Shown here: positions 1 to 9,402 of the stretch, piece after piece
Layout: each line of letters starts with the position of its first letter
Numbering within the stretch: position 1 is the first letter of the stretch
Source: an uncultured Bacilli bacterium
GTDB taxonomy: Bacteria > Bacillota_I > Bacilli_A > RF39 > UBA660
Assembly (NCBI GenBank): GCA_947624045.1
Contig: CANQIL010000003.1
Location: forward strand, 1-64,000
DNA: 64,000 bases
Reading direction: 5' to 3'
Notes under the pieces: generated by a model
Told to the model about the DNA's origin: nothing
The model's database searches: none
What the model saw: the letters and a program-made list of their open reading frames with translations, nothing else
Translations under genes and position numbers: made by a program

Positions 1-80
1 AAGTACAATATTAGATATGCGGTATAAATAAGTTACAAAATTTTTTTTGTAAAATTTTTTAAAAAAATTACAAAAAACCA

Positions 81-111
81 TTGACAGACAAGCTCGGGGG
101 GGGGGTATGAT
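81..111 (+). promoter_or_regulatory. Promoter with TTGACA (81-86) and TATGAT (106-111) separated by a spacer containing G10 (96-105)
   Basis: Direct reading; homopolymeric G10 tract in an AT-rich region, upstream of the 145..2166 ORF. Confidence 0.65.
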
Positions 112-144
112 ATAGTTAAATAAAAATAGAAATAGTGGAAAAGA

Positions 145-2166
145 GTGATGGTTATGAATAGTAGGAAACAAAAATATATGATAATTGGAGCTTTATGCTT
201 AGTAGTAATTGGCTTATCAATTGGCTATGCAGTTTTATCTGCTAATTTAAAAATAGGTGGAACTGCTACTGTTCAACAAGAGAAGTGGAGTGTTATTTTT
301 GTAAGTGAAAATACTACTACTTCTAAAACTGGTAAAGCAACATGTAAAATTGGTAAAGTAACGGGAACATCCGTTACAGGCTTAAGTGCTTCTTTTAAAG
401 TACCAGGAGATTCTTGTACTTTTACTATTCCTGTTGAGAATGCTGGTACTATTGCGGCTAAGTTAACAAATGTTGATGGAATAAATACTCCTTTGTCTTA
501 TACAGTTAAATCTCCTGAAGATGAAGAAATCCTAAGAGGAAATGTTACTTATGAAGTATATTATGGTGATACGCAAATAAATACTGAAACTACTTTTGAA
601 AATATAGATATATTAGATTCTAAAGAAAAAACAACTGTAACTCTAAAAGTAGCTTTTAATAGTGAAGCTACTAGTATTCCTAATGATACTGTTACTATTA
701 AAGGACTAGACAGAACATTTATTTTTGAAAATATAGTAAGTGGAGATGGTTCATCAGGTACAGTTACACCTGTTGTAGAAACTAAACCAAATGCACCAGT
801 ACTAAATGGAGATATGATACCGGTATATTATGAAGCGACAAGTACTGAAGGGGGAGTATGGAAAAAGGCTGATTCAAGTAATAAAGATAATAGTTGGTAT
901 GACTATGACCATCAAAAATGGGCTAATGCTGTAACTGTTACTTCTGATGTTCGAAATAATTTAATCCAAGCTGAACCAGGAGCAGAAATTGATATTAAGG
1001 ACATAAATACAATGTGGGTCTGGATACCAAGATATTCATATACGATACAAGGAATTTATGGCAGAGGCGGAACAAGTGCTGAATTACCTGGTGCCATTGA
1101 TATAAAGTTCTTATCAAAGACGGACTCAGCTGAAAATGGAACAGCTAATTACACAGGGAATGAACAAAAAAATTGGAGAACACCGGATGCTTTCAATTTT
1201 GGTGGAACAACCCAGGATGGAATATGGGTAGGAAAGTTTGAAATAACTGGTTCATTAGAAAATAATTGTATAGATTCATCATGCAATGTAAGTAATGTAA
1301 CAATAAAACCAGGATTAACTTCACTTAGAAGTCAAAAAAATTCGAGTTTCTTCTATGCTGCAAGAAGTATGCAAAAAACGTATTATTCCACTTATGGATT
1401 TAATACGGATAAAGGCGACTTGCATATGATGAAAAATGATGAATGGGGAGCAGCAGCCTATCTATCACAAAGTAAATATGGAAAACACGGTAATCCTGAC
1501 TATTTTGGAAAATATGAAGAGGTATATCAAAACAAATCAAGTGAATATATAACAGGGAACAGTAACGGAACACCGAGCCAAAATGATTATGCATCTAAAC
1601 AATATGCCTATAATGATATGACTGATTTAGGAGATGGCAAGGGTCAAGCAGGACCTGGAGCTTCTACAACAGGAAATATTTACGGAATATATGATATGAG
1701 TGGTTGTAGTTGGGAAAGTGTTATGGGAGTATTAGCCTACTATCAAGATGATTCACCAATGAGTGGAAATTCTACAATATTGAATTCAGGCTTTACAGGA
1801 AAAGTATTAGAAAATGAAGATTATATTGACTTTATAAATGATCCATCAATTTCTTTCCCAAATTCAAAATATTACAATTTATATAAAGTTGCGACGACAA
1901 AAGAGGGAATGCCTCTAAAGTCTGACTTAAAAAATTCAGAAAAAGCTTGTAATGGTGAAGTATGTTATGGACAAGCACTATCAGAAACAGCAGGTTGGTA
2001 TGGTGATTATGCGGGATTTGTATATCCGAAAGATACTTGGTCATCGCGTGGTGGTAGTTATAGTAAACTCATTATTGCAGGTGTGTTCTCTTCTCACACT
2101 AATAGCGGTGATTCTACTGGTATTGATAGTAGTACAAGTACTCGTTTCGTTTTAACACCTCAATAG
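145..2166 (+). CDS. Surface protein: TasA/camelysin-like N-terminal domain plus FGE-sulfatase/C-type-lectin-like C-terminal domain
   Basis: N-term GYAVLSANLKIGGTATVQQEKWSV matches the three proteins at 38.8-41 kb; C-term has MWVWIPRYSY, GIYDMSGCSWE, SRGGSYS, AGVF, TRFVLTPQ. Start could be 148 or 154. Confidence 0.75.
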   Translation: MMVMNSRKQKYMIIGALCLVVIGLSIGYAVLSANLKIGGTATVQQEKWSVIFVSENTTTSKTGKATCKIGKVTGTSVTGLSASFKVPGDSCTFTIPVENAGTIAAKLTNVDGINTPLSYTVKSPEDEEILRGNVTYEVYYGDTQINTETTFENIDILDSKEKTTVTLKVAFNSEATSIPNDTVTIKGLDRTFIFENIVSGDGSSGTVTPVVETKPNAPVLNGDMIPVYYEATSTEGGVWKKADSSNKDNSWYDYDHQKWANAVTVTSDVRNNLIQAEPGAEIDIKDINTMWVWIPRYSYTIQGIYGRGGTSAELPGAIDIKFLSKTDSAENGTANYTGNEQKNWRTPDAFNFGGTTQDGIWVGKFEITGSLENNCIDSSCNVSNVTIKPGLTSLRSQKNSSFFYAARSMQKTYYSTYGFNTDKGDLHMMKNDEWGAAAYLSQSKYGKHGNPDYFGKYEEVYQNKSSEYITGNSNGTPSQNDYASKQYAYNDMTDLGDGKGQAGPGASTTGNIYGIYDMSGCSWESVMGVLAYYQDDSPMSGNSTILNSGFTGKVLENEDYIDFINDPSISFPNSKYYNLYKVATTKEGMPLKSDLKNSEKACNGEVCYGQALSETAGWYGDYAGFVYPKDTWSSRGGSYSKLIIAGVFSSHTNSGDSTGIDSSTSTRFVLTPQ

Positions 2167-2186
2167 ATAACTCAAAAATTGAAAAA

Positions 2187-2216
2187 GACAGTATTTAGAA
2201 ACTGTTTTTTTTCTTT
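2187..2216 (+). terminator. Rho-independent terminator
   Basis: ACAGT..ACTGT hairpin followed by T-run. Confidence 0.6.
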
Positions 2217-2298
2217 TTAATTTGTATTTCAAAAAAGATTTCACTAAATATAGAAAGTTTTAAAAATATATAGTATAATCTAGAAAAGAAATGGTGAT

Positions 2299-3147
2299 TT
2301 GATGAAACTAATTGTGAAAAAAGAAGCTCTGTTATTAGATTATCTCTATGAAAATTTAGATATGCCTAAAAAAAGAATAAAGCAGTATTTAACTAAAGGT
2401 GATATATTTATAAATAATAATAAAATTACAAAGTATGATTATAAGCTATATCCTGGTATGAACATAATAATTGATAATAGTAAAAATAAAAAAGAATTTC
2501 CCTTTGAGATAGTTTATGAAGATGAACATATTTACGCAATAAATAAACCAAGTGGACTACTCACAATCGCAACATCAAAAGAAAAAGAAAAAACTCTTTA
2601 TCATATACTAAGAGAATATATAAAAACAAATAGAAAAAATGAAAAGATTTTTATAGTACATAGATTAGATAAAGATACAAGTGGAATAATAATATTTGCT
2701 AAAGATGAAAAAACTAAAAATATATTGCAAGATAAATGGAATGAAATAGTTACTTTAAGAGAATATGTAGGAGTTATTCATGGTAAACTAAGAAAAAAGA
2801 GTGGTTTAATTGATGAGTATCTTTTAGAAACTAAGACTAATTTAGTTTATGTATCAAAGAATAATGAAGGTAAGAGGGCCATAACTAATTATCAAGTTAA
2901 AAATGAAAATGATAAGTATTCTTTACTTAATATAGTTATAAAAACAGGACGTAAAAATCAAATTAGAGTAGCCTTTAGTAGTATAAATCATCCTATTGTT
3001 GGAGATAAAAAATATGGCATAAAAGATAACTTTAATAGATTGTATTTGCATGCTAATAGATTAAAAATATACTTGCCATATTTAAAAAAAGAAGTATTAT
3101 TTGAAACTACTATTCCAAATGAATTTAAAACAATAATGAAAGGATAA
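2299..3147 (+). CDS. RluA-family 23S rRNA pseudouridine synthase
   Basis: S4-like N-term; HRLDKDTSGIIIFAK catalytic motif; GRKNQIRVAF. Confidence 0.9.
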   Translation: MMKLIVKKEALLLDYLYENLDMPKKRIKQYLTKGDIFINNNKITKYDYKLYPGMNIIIDNSKNKKEFPFEIVYEDEHIYAINKPSGLLTIATSKEKEKTLYHILREYIKTNRKNEKIFIVHRLDKDTSGIIIFAKDEKTKNILQDKWNEIVTLREYVGVIHGKLRKKSGLIDEYLLETKTNLVYVSKNNEGKRAITNYQVKNENDKYSLLNIVIKTGRKNQIRVAFSSINHPIVGDKKYGIKDNFNRLYLHANRLKIYLPYLKKEVLFETTIPNEFKTIMKG

Positions 3148-3152
3148 AAGGT

Positions 3153-4331
3153 ATGAAAAAGACATTAATAACTTTAGTAATAATTATATTATTAGGAGTA
3201 CTAGGCTTTTCAATTTATAAAAAAGTTTATTTAACAGATAAGCCTAAAAGTACAGCTAAGAAAAAAACAGAAGAAAAAGTAAGTAGTGAAGAACTTGAAA
3301 AATATAAAGGATTATTATTTGAAAAATATTATGAAGACGCTATTAAGACAGTAAAGAAGATGTCTTTAGAAGAAAAAGTAGGGCAAGTCTTTTTAGTTAG
3401 ATATGATATAAATACTTTTAATGATGAATCTAATTATTATCCAGGAGGTTATGTTTTATTTGCTAAAGACTTTGAAAATCATACGAAAGAAAGTATAAAA
3501 GAAGAATTAGATAATGACCAAAGAGTTAGTAAATATCCTCTTATATTAGCTGTTGATGAAGAGGGAGGTACTGTAACTAGAGTAAGTCGTTTTAAAGAGT
3601 TTAGAGATGAAAAGTTTGCATCGAACCAAGATATTTATAATACTGGTGGTTATGAATTATTAGAAAAGACAGAAAATGAAAAAGCTGAGTTATTACTAAA
3701 ACTAGGTCTTAATACTAACTTGGCTCCTGTTAGTGATGTATCTGTTGATGAAAATGATTTTATCTATAGTAGAAGTTTTGGACAAGATGCTACTAAAACA
3801 GCTGAATTTGTTAAAAATATGGTTACTTATGCTAATAATGCGGGAATTAATTCTTGTCTTAAACATTTTCCAGGTTATGGTAATAATGTTGATACCCATA
3901 CAGGCATTTCCATAGATAATAGAAGTTATGAGAACTTTTTAGAAAATGACTTTTTACCATTTAAAGCGGGAATTGAAGCTAAAGTACCTAGTATTTTAGT
4001 AAGTCATAATATTATTAATGCAATAGATAGTAATTATCCAGCTTCTTTAAGTAGTAAAGTAATTAGTGAATTAAGAAATACTTTAGGCTTTAGTGGTATT
4101 ATTATGACTGATGACTTAGCTATGGACGCCGTTAAGTCTTATGTAGAAGATGGTAAGGCTAGTGTCTTAGCAATCAATGCTGGAAATGATATGATTATTA
4201 CTAGTGATTTTATAACTATGTATAATGAAGTGTTAAATGCTGTAAAAAGTGGTATAATAGATGAAAATGTTTTAAATGAAGCCGTAATTAGAATAACGGC
4301 TTGGAAATATAAAACAGGACTATATTATTAA
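3153..4331 (+). CDS. Glycoside hydrolase family 3 beta-N-acetylhexosaminidase-like, membrane anchored
   Basis: DEEGGTVTRVSRF, KHFPGYGNNVDTHTG, GIIMTDDLAMDAV motifs; N-terminal TM. Confidence 0.88.
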   Translation: MKKTLITLVIIILLGVLGFSIYKKVYLTDKPKSTAKKKTEEKVSSEELEKYKGLLFEKYYEDAIKTVKKMSLEEKVGQVFLVRYDINTFNDESNYYPGGYVLFAKDFENHTKESIKEELDNDQRVSKYPLILAVDEEGGTVTRVSRFKEFRDEKFASNQDIYNTGGYELLEKTENEKAELLLKLGLNTNLAPVSDVSVDENDFIYSRSFGQDATKTAEFVKNMVTYANNAGINSCLKHFPGYGNNVDTHTGISIDNRSYENFLENDFLPFKAGIEAKVPSILVSHNIINAIDSNYPASLSSKVISELRNTLGFSGIIMTDDLAMDAVKSYVEDGKASVLAINAGNDMIITSDFITMYNEVLNAVKSGIIDENVLNEAVIRITAWKYKTGLYY

Positions 4332-4355
4332 AAATTAAAAGTAGTAGGAAAAAAT

Positions 4356-4814
4356 ATGAAGTATAAAATTAATGAATGTAATTATGATATAAAAAAGTTT
4401 ATTAAAGAAAATATATGTGAAGAATTTAAAATAGATTATTGGGATGATTGGTTAGATAAACAAGATTATAATTCTCTACAAATAAAACCAAATATTTTAG
4501 TAAGTGCTGAAATAGAAAATAATCTAGTTGGTACATGTAGTATTAAAATAATTAATAATAAAGAATGTTACTTAAATTCTTTTTATGTAAAAAAAGAATA
4601 TCGCAATAGAGGAATAGGTAATAAATTATTTAACTTATGTATGGATTATGCTAAAGAAAGTAATTGTAAAAAGATTACATTAAGTGTTGACCCTAAATTT
4701 ACGATTGCTAAAGCTTTTTATGAAAAAAGAGGTTTTATTTTTGATTATTATGATGAACAAAGACAAGAATTAAATTATTATAAATATATAGAAAGTAGGG
4801 ATAAAAATGACTGA
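4356..4814 (+). CDS. GNAT family N-acetyltransferase
   Basis: YVKKEYRNRGIGNKLFNLCMDYA acetyl-CoA binding motif. Confidence 0.85.
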   Translation: MKYKINECNYDIKKFIKENICEEFKIDYWDDWLDKQDYNSLQIKPNILVSAEIENNLVGTCSIKIINNKECYLNSFYVKKEYRNRGIGNKLFNLCMDYAKESNCKKITLSVDPKFTIAKAFYEKRGFIFDYYDEQRQELNYYKYIESRDKND

Positions 4815-6189
4815 TAAATATTTATTTACAAATTATGAAGAATACTTAAATAAAGAAGTTACTTTAGAAGGATGGATAAAGAATCATCGTAAACAAAAAG
4901 AGTTTGGTTTTATATCTTTTTCCGATGGAACTTACTTTACCCAAATACAAATAGTTTATGATAATAGCTTAAGTGATTTTTTAGATATTCAAAAATTTCA
5001 TATAGGTAGTGCTATTCAAGTAACAGGTATAGTTGTAAAATCTCCTAAAGAAGGACAATTATTTGAAATACAAGCTAAGAGTATATGCTTATTAGGAGAC
5101 TGTCTAGAAGATTATCCTATTCAACCTAAAAAGCATAGTAGAGAATTCTTAAGAGAACAAGCTTATCTTAGACCTAGAACTAATCTATTTCAAGCTGTTT
5201 TTCAAATTAGAAGTAAAGCTGCTTTTGCAATACACGAATATTTTCAAAAGAAAGATTTTGTATACTTCCATGCTCCTTTAATAACAGCAAGTGATTGTGA
5301 AGGAGCAGGTGAGATGTTCCATGTAACAACTTTTGATTTAGAAAATGTTCCTAAAAATAAAGATGGTAGTGTTGATTATACTAAAGACTTCTTTGGTAAA
5401 ATGGCTTCCTTAACAGTATCAGGACAACTACAAGCAGAAACATTTGCTTTAGCATATAAAAATGTTTATACTTTTGGACCTACTTTTAGAGCAGAAAATT
5501 CTAATACTAAAACCCATGCTTCAGAATTTTGGATGATAGAACCAGAAATGGCTTTTTGTGATTTAGAAAAAGATATGGATATAATGGAAGATATGCTTAA
5601 AAATGTTGTTAAGTATGTACTAGATAATTGTAAAAAAGAATTAGAATTCTTAGATAATTTTGTTGAAAAAGGCCTTATTGAAAAATTAGAGAATTTATTA
5701 AAGAAAAAAGCTATTCGTATTACTCATCATGAAGCTATTAAAGAATTAAAAGAAGCTAATAAGAATTTTGAATTTGCTCCTGAATATGGTGAAGACTTAG
5801 CTAGAGAACATGAAAAGTACTTAACAGAAGAAAAGTATCATGCTCCTGTCTTTGTATATGATTGGCCTAAAGATATAAAAGCTTTCTATATGAGACTTAA
5901 TGATGATAATAAAACAGTTGCGGCTGTAGATTTATTAGTACCAGGTTCAGGTGAATTAATGGGAGGTTCCCAAAGAGAAGAAAGATATGATGTTTTATTA
6001 AAAAGAATGAAAGAGCTAAATACTGGAGTAGATGAATTAGACTGGTATTTAAAATTAAGACAATATGGAGGATGTGTCCATTCCGGATTTGGTATGGGCT
6101 TTGAAAGATTAATTATGTATTTAACAGGAATAGAAAATATAAGAGATGTTATTCCTTATCCCAGAACTCCAGGTAATTGTGATTTTTAA
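4807..6189 (+). CDS. asnS: Asparaginyl-tRNA synthetase
   Basis: OB-fold GWIKNHRKQKEFGFISFSDG; class II motifs; GFGMGFERLIMYLTGIENIRDVIPYPRTPG. Confidence 0.93.
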   Translation: MTDKYLFTNYEEYLNKEVTLEGWIKNHRKQKEFGFISFSDGTYFTQIQIVYDNSLSDFLDIQKFHIGSAIQVTGIVVKSPKEGQLFEIQAKSICLLGDCLEDYPIQPKKHSREFLREQAYLRPRTNLFQAVFQIRSKAAFAIHEYFQKKDFVYFHAPLITASDCEGAGEMFHVTTFDLENVPKNKDGSVDYTKDFFGKMASLTVSGQLQAETFALAYKNVYTFGPTFRAENSNTKTHASEFWMIEPEMAFCDLEKDMDIMEDMLKNVVKYVLDNCKKELEFLDNFVEKGLIEKLENLLKKKAIRITHHEAIKELKEANKNFEFAPEYGEDLAREHEKYLTEEKYHAPVFVYDWPKDIKAFYMRLNDDNKTVAAVDLLVPGSGELMGGSQREERYDVLLKRMKELNTGVDELDWYLKLRQYGGCVHSGFGMGFERLIMYLTGIENIRDVIPYPRTPGNCDF

Positions 6190-6372
6190 TCGTAAAAAAG
6201 TGTAAAGTAGTAATACTTTATCTTTTTATTTTGTCATTATGAGTATAAAATAATGTACAGATAAACCTATATTTTTTAGATACTAAAATACTGCTAGCTT
6301 ATTGAATATTAAATGCAAGCAAATATATTAAAAAAAATAGGATATACTAATTGTAAGTAAGGTGATATCAGT

Positions 6373-6531
6373 ATGAAAGATATAATATACATAAGAATAG
6401 ACAAAGAAATTAAACAGAAGTTAGATATGTTAGCCTTAAAAGATAATAGAAGTTTAAATAATTATATAGTAACGCTCTTAACAAAATTTGTGGAAACGCA
6501 AGATAAAGAAAAGGAAAAAGAAAAAAATTAG
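6373..6531 (+). CDS. Small ribbon-helix-helix (Arc/CopG-like) protein, 52 aa, not in the supplied ORF list
   Basis: Translated by hand: MKDIIYIRIDKEIKQKLDMLALKDNRSLNNYIVTLLTKFVETQDKEKEKEKN*; RHH-like pattern; directly upstream of 6552. Confidence 0.65.
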   Translation: MKDIIYIRIDKEIKQKLDMLALKDNRSLNNYIVTLLTKFVETQDKEKEKEKN

Positions 6532-6551
6532 TAGTAAAGAGATGATAAAAA

Positions 6552-9185
6552 ATGAAAAAATTTAACAAATATATCCTAGCATTAATAGTAATAACGGTAG
6601 TAGTAATGACTATAGGTTATTCTGCTTTAAATAGTGAATTAAATATTACGGGAGATGTTAATTATCGACCAGAAAAAGATGTTAGAATTACTAGTTTTAC
6701 AACTAGTGAAAAACCTAGTGAAATGACAGTTGAGTATGCAGATTTTTCTAAACATGAAATTAAGCTTGGTTATACTACAACTGGAGAATGTAGTATAACT
6801 TATACAGTTAAAGTAGAAAACTTTTCAGCTGTAAATATGGGTATTTTAAGTATAAGTGGATTAGATGGAAATATAGAAGTACAAAAAGATATTATTGGTA
6901 AAAAATTAGTAGGTCCTGCTAGTAGTAATACTTTTACTATTACGTTTAAACCTACAACGGCAGAAATAAAAAAGACATATTTATTAACTTTTAATTTTAA
7001 ACAAGTATTTACTGTTACTTATAATGGTTTTAGTAATATTGATGATTATAAAAAAGAAATATTCATGGGAGAAGAATATTCACAAAATTTTGGTAGTAGT
7101 GCTCCTAAAAATATAGAAGTAACAATGAATGGAGAAATACTAAATACTTATAGTTATACTAGTGGTATTTTAACAATACCTAATGTATCAGGAAATTTAG
7201 TAATTAATGGAAATAATGCTCCATCATTTAAAGATAGTTGTGAAAATCATCCGAATGCTCCAGTTTTAAATGGAGATATGATTCCAGTTGTTTATGATGA
7301 AGAAAATCAAACTTGGGTGAAGCAAGATTTGTCTAAAAGCTATGATTATTGCAATCAAGTATGGGCCAATGCTGTAACAGTGAAAAATACAGTTAAAGAC
7401 TTATCAGGAAATAACAATGATGGATTAATTCGTGGTAATGCTATTATTGGCAATGGAGAAGCTACTTTAGATGGAGTAGATGATTATATAAATTGCGGAT
7501 TATATCGATATGATTTTAAAAGTGAAATATCATATGTAGTAAAGATTAGAAATGAAAGTGATACTAAAGGATTACTTATTGGTAACTGGGATGCTGGCGG
7601 TGGTGGTCTTAATATTTATGCACATGATAAAATATTTTTTGAATTATATGTAAATGATGGTTATAAGTACGTATATGGAGTGTTAAAAAGTAACGATTAT
7701 AATACAATAGTGGCAACATATGATGGGTCAGATATGAAATTATATATAAATGGTGAATTAGCAGGTTCTACTCCTGTAGTTGGTAGTATAAAGTTATCTA
7801 CTGCTTCTATGTCTTTAGGGGCTAATCTTACAGAAATGGATATATTAGATTCTAGTACAACGGCTAGAGTCAATATAAATGATGTTTTAGTGTTTAATAA
7901 AGCTTTAAGTGATGACGAAATAAAGGCACATTATAGTAATGAAGTTAGCTTGGGACAAACGCAACCATTACTTTATTATAATTTTGAAGATGCTAGTAGA
8001 GAATATTATAAGAAAGCTAATAATGGTACTTCAATTAGTATGGATGATATTAATACAATGTGGGTATGGATACCAAGATATTCATATACAATTCAAGGAC
8101 CTTATGGTCGAGGTGGAGCAAGTACAGCATTACCTGGTGCAATCGATATAAAGTTTTTATCTGAAACTGACCCAATTGAAAGTGGAAAAGCCAATTACAT
8201 AGGAAATGAAGAAAGCGAATGGAAGACACCAGATGCCTTTAACTTTGGAAGGACTACGCAAGCAGGAATATGGGTCGGAAAATTTGAAACAGCAGGAGAG
8301 TTAGCAAGTGCTTGTACAAGTGAAAGTTGTACTGTAAACAAATTATCTATAAAGCCAGATATGTCGTCTTTAAGAAGTCAAAAAGTAAGTAGTTTCTTCT
8401 ATGCCGCAAGAAGTATGCAAAATGATACGGCAACTTTTGGATTTAGTGATAGTGGAGACTTGCATATGATGAAGAATGATGAGTGGGGAGCAGTAGCTTA
8501 TCTTTCCCAAAGTAAATATGGAAAATATGGAAATACTGATTATACTGGACCTAATAAGGAAATTTATCAAAATAAATCAGATAAATATATAACAGGTTCA
8601 AGCAATGGAACACCAAGTCAAAATGATACAAAAAATCCGCAATATGCTTATAATAATATGACGGAATTAGGAGATGGCAAAGGACAAGCTGGACCTGGAG
8701 CTTCAACTACTGGAAATATTTACGGAATATACGATATGAGTGGAGGAACATGGGAATATGTAATGGGAGTACTTGCTTACAATGAAGATGATACACCAAT
8801 GAGTGGAAAATCAACTACATCTAATTCTGGCTTTAATGGAAAAGTATATGAATCTGGTGCTTATGATGATTTTATAAACTATTCATTTCCAGATAATAAA
8901 TATTTCAATTTATATAAAGTTGGAACAAAAGTTGGTGAAATGCCATCAAGCTCAACTTTGACAAATTCACAAAAAGCCTGTGATGGGGGAATATGTTATG
9001 GACAAGCCTTATCAGAAACTACTAATTGGTATGGAGATGGGAGCGGATTCGTATACCGCGAGCTCCCGTGGCCCGTACGCGGCGGTTACTTTAGTTATAC
9101 CACTGTTGCAGGAGTGTTCGGCTCGAGCAGCTCTTCCGGCAACGCTCACAGCACCTACGGGTCCCGTTTCGTTTTCGCTCCTTGA
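6552..9185 (+). CDS. Surface protein: TasA-like/Ig-like N-term, LamG/concanavalin-like middle domain, FGE/C-type-lectin-like C-term
   Basis: LamG-like DLSGNNNDGLIRGNA..GDGVDDYINCG-type segment and IATYDGSDMKLYINGELAG; C-term paralogous to 145..2166; ends VRGGYF..AGVF..GSRFVFAP. Confidence 0.78.
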   Translation: MKKFNKYILALIVITVVVMTIGYSALNSELNITGDVNYRPEKDVRITSFTTSEKPSEMTVEYADFSKHEIKLGYTTTGECSITYTVKVENFSAVNMGILSISGLDGNIEVQKDIIGKKLVGPASSNTFTITFKPTTAEIKKTYLLTFNFKQVFTVTYNGFSNIDDYKKEIFMGEEYSQNFGSSAPKNIEVTMNGEILNTYSYTSGILTIPNVSGNLVINGNNAPSFKDSCENHPNAPVLNGDMIPVVYDEENQTWVKQDLSKSYDYCNQVWANAVTVKNTVKDLSGNNNDGLIRGNAIIGNGEATLDGVDDYINCGLYRYDFKSEISYVVKIRNESDTKGLLIGNWDAGGGGLNIYAHDKIFFELYVNDGYKYVYGVLKSNDYNTIVATYDGSDMKLYINGELAGSTPVVGSIKLSTASMSLGANLTEMDILDSSTTARVNINDVLVFNKALSDDEIKAHYSNEVSLGQTQPLLYYNFEDASREYYKKANNGTSISMDDINTMWVWIPRYSYTIQGPYGRGGASTALPGAIDIKFLSETDPIESGKANYIGNEESEWKTPDAFNFGRTTQAGIWVGKFETAGELASACTSESCTVNKLSIKPDMSSLRSQKVSSFFYAARSMQNDTATFGFSDSGDLHMMKNDEWGAVAYLSQSKYGKYGNTDYTGPNKEIYQNKSDKYITGSSNGTPSQNDTKNPQYAYNNMTELGDGKGQAGPGASTTGNIYGIYDMSGGTWEYVMGVLAYNEDDTPMSGKSTTSNSGFNGKVYESGAYDDFINYSFPDNKYFNLYKVGTKVGEMPSSSTLTNSQKACDGGICYGQALSETTNWYGDGSGFVYRELPWPVRGGYFSYTTVAGVFGSSSSSGNAHSTYGSRFVFAP
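9039..9182 (+). other. Candidate DGR variable region at the 3' end of the 6552..9185 gene
   Basis: Hand count 86/144 G+C (~60%) and about 22 A, with an abrupt boundary; run of codons ending C/T with varied first two bases (tac cgc .. ctc .. tac ttt agt tat .. ggc .. agc agc tct tcc .. cac agc acc tac). Confidence 0.65.
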
Positions 9186-9224
9186 AACTTGACAAGGTCC
9201 AGGGTCTCAGATTGAAGGTGAATT

Positions 9225-9305
9225 ATGAATATGAATAATAGGAAAACTAAATTAATTATAATAGAAGCATTTGTTGATTATTATCCGAGAACTTGTAAAA
9301 ATTAG
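9225..9305 (+). pseudogene. Truncated start of another TasA-like paralogue
   Basis: MNMNNRKTKLIIIEAFVDYYPRTCKN* resembles MVMNSRKQKYMIIGAL at 145 then stops. Confidence 0.4.
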
Positions 9306-9402
9306 TGAGTAAGTTTTTCACTTTAACTTTGACACTTTAATTACAAATGTCAATTTACATATTTATACATCCATGCTATAATACTACTAGTTAGGAGTTA
9401 TT

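Noticed and set aside
1400-2044. Minus-strand ORFs inside the first surface gene, and similar ones at 8370, 39030, 57260 and 60237
   Set aside because: Overlap strongly supported + strand genes; no recognisable domain
7939-9192. Alternative-frame + ORFs 7939..8151 and 8980..9192
   Set aside because: Out-of-frame shadows of the 6552..9185 gene
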